DNA of 64,000 bases. It comes from Sphingobacteriaceae bacterium (GTDB lineage Bacteria; Bacteroidota; Bacteroidia; Sphingobacteriales; Sphingobacteriaceae). Below the pieces are notes generated by a model. It had not been told where the DNA came from. It was given only the letters and a program-made list of their open reading frames with translations, and made no database searches. Location of the stretch: the NCBI GenBank assembly GCA_014380615.1, contig JACMJM010000011.1, positions 99,946 to 163,945 of the forward strand, given 5' to 3'. Both the position numbers and the translations under genes were made by a program. Below are positions 61,681 to 64,000 of this stretch, piece after piece (position 1 is the first letter of the stretch; each line of letters starts with the position of its first letter).

Positions 61681-63843
61681 ATGAGAAAAATCATTTTTAC
61701 AGTAATTATAGCGGGGGTAGTTATTTTCGGCAACAGCTCGAAAGCTCAGCAGGCAACCGATCCGGCGGTTGAGGCTAAAATTTCTAATCTGATGAAGCAA
61801 ATGACGCTCGAAGAAAAGATTGGGATGATTCACGGGAATTCTTCCTTTACATCAGCAGGTGTATCCCGATTGGGTATTCCGGAACTTACCACCTCCGACG
61901 GGCCGCACGGAGTTAGGCCGGAGCATGGCAGAGACTGGTCGCTTGACAATAAGGGGAACGATTCCTCTACATACCTGCCCGTTGGAATTACGCTTGCGTC
62001 TACCTGGAATCCTAAGCTTGGGTATGCGTTCGGGGCTGTACTTGGCAGCGAAGCGAAATTCAGAGGGAAAGATGTGATACTCGGGCCGGGTATTAATATT
62101 TTGCGGACACCTTTAAACGGCCGAAACTTCGAATATATGAGTGAAGATCCTTACCTCATATCAAAACTGGTTGTAGGATATATTAAAGGCGTTCAGGATC
62201 AGGGGATCTCTGCTTGTGTAAAACACTTTATCGCCAATAATCAGGAGGTTAAACGTGACGGGATTAATGTGGAGATGAGTGAACGTGCCTTGCGCGAAAT
62301 TTACTTGCCAGGCTTTAAAGCAGCGGTATTAGAAGGGGGTGTAAATACGGTGATGGGAGCTTATAATAAATTCAGAGGCCAATATTGTACATATAATGAT
62401 TATCTGGTTAATAAAATATTGAAGGGAGAATGGGGTTTTAGCGGACTGATGATGAGTGATTGGGGTGCGATTCATACCACCAAAGACGCCTTACTTGGCG
62501 GTGCTGACCTTGAAATGGGCTCAGATATCGGAACACCTCCTTTAAAGTTTTCTAATTTTTATTTCGCCTCACCAGCCCTGAAAATGGTTCAAAGCGGCGA
62601 AATGGCCGAATCTGTGATTGACGATAAAGTACGAAGGATTTTGCGTGTGATGTTTAAAACAAACATGATTAACGCAAGTCGTACTCCCGGTGCTTACGCA
62701 ACATCCGATCACTCAGCGGTAGCTAAAAAAGTAGCGGAAGAAGGAATTATATTGCTGAAGAATAAAGGAAATGTGCTACCGCTTCAAAAAAATACCATCA
62801 AAACTATCGCGGTTATCGGAGCAAACGCAAACCGCGACAATGCTATGGGTGGCGGAAGTTCTCAGGTACGCCCCAAATACGAAGTAACACCACTCGAAGG
62901 TATTAGAGCTTGTGTAGTAAATCAGGCAGGAATTACTTTTTCGCAAGGTTTCGCTATCGCAAAAGATGCCAAAGCCGATTCTAAAATGATTGCGGAAGCC
63001 GTAGAAAACGCGAAAAATTCGCAGGTAGCTATTGTATTTGGCGGTTGGGTGCATGGATATGATTACAGCAAGTGGAGCGATAATGCCTATGATGCTGAAG
63101 GTGCGGACAAACCAGATATGACGATGCCATTCGGTCAGGACGAATTAATCTCAGCAGTTATTGATGCTAACCCGAATACAATTGTTGTGTTATTTGGCGG
63201 TGGAGCTATGGATATAACTAAATGGGAAGGTAAAGCAAAAGCAATTTTACAGGTGGGTTATCCTGGGCTTGAGGGCGGAAACGCATTGGCTGAAATTTTG
63301 TTCGGCGATGTAAATCCTTCCGGAAAACTCACTTTTTCCTGGCCGAAAACGTTGAGCGATGCCCCCGCTCATAAAATAGGAGAATATCCGGGCGATGGAG
63401 TTACGGTACGTTACAAAGACGATATTTTTGTTGGATATCGGTATTTTGATACCTATAAAGTGAAGCCTCAGTTTGCCTTTGGCCATGGCTTATCTTACAC
63501 GAATTTTAAATATGGAAAGCTTAATACTTCTGTAAAGAATGGGATTGTTATGGTTAATGTAGCTGTAACAAATACCGGTTCAAAATCAGGTGCGGAAGTT
63601 GTTCAGTTATATGTAAAGGATGTGAAGTCTACCGTAGTGCGCCCCGAAAAAGAGTTAAAAGGGTTCGAAAAGGTGTTTTTGAATGCCGGAGAAACGAAAA
63701 ATATAACGTTTGAATTGAAAGCAGACGCATTTAGTTTCTTCGACGAGAAGCAAATGAAGTTTGTACAGGAACCTGGTAAATTTGAAATAATTGCCGCGAG
63801 TTCTTCTTCAGATATCAGATCGAAAAAGACGGTAAAGCTTTAA
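61681..63843 (+). CDS. GH3 beta-glucosidase
   Basis: Likely splits the glucosyl backbone units of de-xylosylated oligosaccharides. The 720-residue secreted protein (signal ends near SSKAQ) shows SDGPHGVRPEHG near 85, GPGINILRTPLNGRNFEYMS, KHFIANNQEVKRDGINVEMS, nucleophile D260 (LMMSDWGAIHTT) and a C-terminal FN3-like domain. It is the last gene of the run and is followed by a strong terminator. It is compact, with no PA14 insertion. Confidence 0.93.
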   Translation: MRKIIFTVIIAGVVIFGNSSKAQQATDPAVEAKISNLMKQMTLEEKIGMIHGNSSFTSAGVSRLGIPELTTSDGPHGVRPEHGRDWSLDNKGNDSSTYLPVGITLASTWNPKLGYAFGAVLGSEAKFRGKDVILGPGINILRTPLNGRNFEYMSEDPYLISKLVVGYIKGVQDQGISACVKHFIANNQEVKRDGINVEMSERALREIYLPGFKAAVLEGGVNTVMGAYNKFRGQYCTYNDYLVNKILKGEWGFSGLMMSDWGAIHTTKDALLGGADLEMGSDIGTPPLKFSNFYFASPALKMVQSGEMAESVIDDKVRRILRVMFKTNMINASRTPGAYATSDHSAVAKKVAEEGIILLKNKGNVLPLQKNTIKTIAVIGANANRDNAMGGGSSQVRPKYEVTPLEGIRACVVNQAGITFSQGFAIAKDAKADSKMIAEAVENAKNSQVAIVFGGWVHGYDYSKWSDNAYDAEGADKPDMTMPFGQDELISAVIDANPNTIVVLFGGGAMDITKWEGKAKAILQVGYPGLEGGNALAEILFGDVNPSGKLTFSWPKTLSDAPAHKIGEYPGDGVTVRYKDDIFVGYRYFDTYKVKPQFAFGHGLSYTNFKYGKLNTSVKNGIVMVNVAVTNTGSKSGAEVVQLYVKDVKSTVVRPEKELKGFEKVFLNAGETKNITFELKADAFSFFDEKQMKFVQEPGKFEIIAASSSSDIRSKKTVKL

Positions 63844-63873
63844 AGATCGGATAGGTTAAATAAAAAAAAGAGG

Positions 63874-63907
63874 CCGTCTCATAAGCAATTATGAGACGGT
63901 TTTTTTA
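63874..63907. terminator. Strong terminator at the end of the glycosidase operon
   Basis: CCGTCTCATAA (63874-63884) pairs perfectly with TTATGAGACGG (63889-63899) over a GCAA loop and is followed by eight T. An A-run precedes it (63862-63869), so it can also stop transcripts coming from the right. Confidence 0.92.
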
Positions 63908-64000
63908 TGCTTTGATTTTGAAGATTCCACGTCGATGGCATTTTCGTTATTAGTGTTAGCTAATGTTATTCTGGTAAGTTTTATAGGCTGGCGGCAGAGC
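63889..64000 (-). CDS. Possible 3' end of a minus-strand gene (partial)
   Basis: A minus-strand frame is open from the window edge to a TAA at 63889-63891, ending in IDVESSKSKHKKTVS. The reading is plausible for a protein tail but is short, overlaps the terminator and shows no motif. It could equally be non-coding. Confidence 0.22.
   Translation of the reverse strand, partial: LCRQPIKLTRITLANTNNENAIDVESSKSKHKKTVS

Noticed and set aside
35353..63843. SusC/SusD-like genes inside the xyloglucan locus
   Set aside because: Every long frame is accounted for by HTCS, glycosidase or FN3 genes; no beta-barrel/plug or SusD signature was found.
1..64000. Anti-phage system, prophage, CRISPR or insertion sequence
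   Set aside because: No nuclease, transposase, integrase, phage structural gene or regularly spaced repeat array was recognised.

Overview
The window looks like chromosome of a Bacteroidota member, most likely a Sphingobacteriaceae species close to Pedobacter. This rests on Bacteroidota-type promoters (TTTG, 19 bases, TAnnTTTG), lack of obvious Shine-Dalgarno sites, a giant hybrid two-component regulator (HTCS), a type IX secretion sorting domain, a DAHP synthase-chorismate mutase fusion, and many dispersed intergenic hairpins. No rRNA, tRNA, CRISPR array, transposase or phage gene was seen.

Region 1 (1-4.8 kb, minus strand) is an aromatic amino acid operon read pheA, DAHP synthase/chorismate mutase, aroA, aroC. 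Ahead of it lies an apparent ribosome-mediated attenuator: a consensus promoter, a 16-residue leader peptide with six Tyr and two Phe codons, and mutually exclusive antiterminator and terminator hairpins. This is the most striking signal in the window. aroB sits apart at 32.7-33.8 kb behind an S4 RNA-binding gene.

Region 2 (5-21.5 kb) is mixed housekeeping and signalling: a PAS protein, YceI plus a Crp/Fnr regulator, a DUF2339/DUF3999 membrane pair, a lipid-linked sugar transferase, stand-alone response regulators, a CHASE histidine kinase, a TlpA-like thioredoxin, a frameshifted lipoprotein, a DUF4349 lipoprotein, two paralogous small coiled-coil proteins and a BLUF photoreceptor. Region 3 (22-35.3 kb) holds a GH95 alpha-fucosidase, a GH28 polygalacturonase, a PhnA-like protein, a TonB-domain protein, aroB and proline dehydrogenase.

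Region 4 (35.3-63.9 kb, plus strand) is a xyloglucan utilisation locus: an HTCS regulator, a PA14-containing GH31 alpha-xylosidase, a T9SS-secreted GH74 endo-xyloglucanase translationally coupled to an FN3 lipoprotein, then a tight seven-gene run (GH2, GH97, GH9, GH2, GH31, GH3, GH3) closed by a strong terminator. Together these could cut the backbone and remove xylose, galactose and, with the distant GH95, fucose. No SusC/SusD pair is in the window, which is unusual for such a locus. Starts were moved to internal ATGs where the longest reading frame began at TTG or GTG and the ATG fits a signal peptide or the family start.
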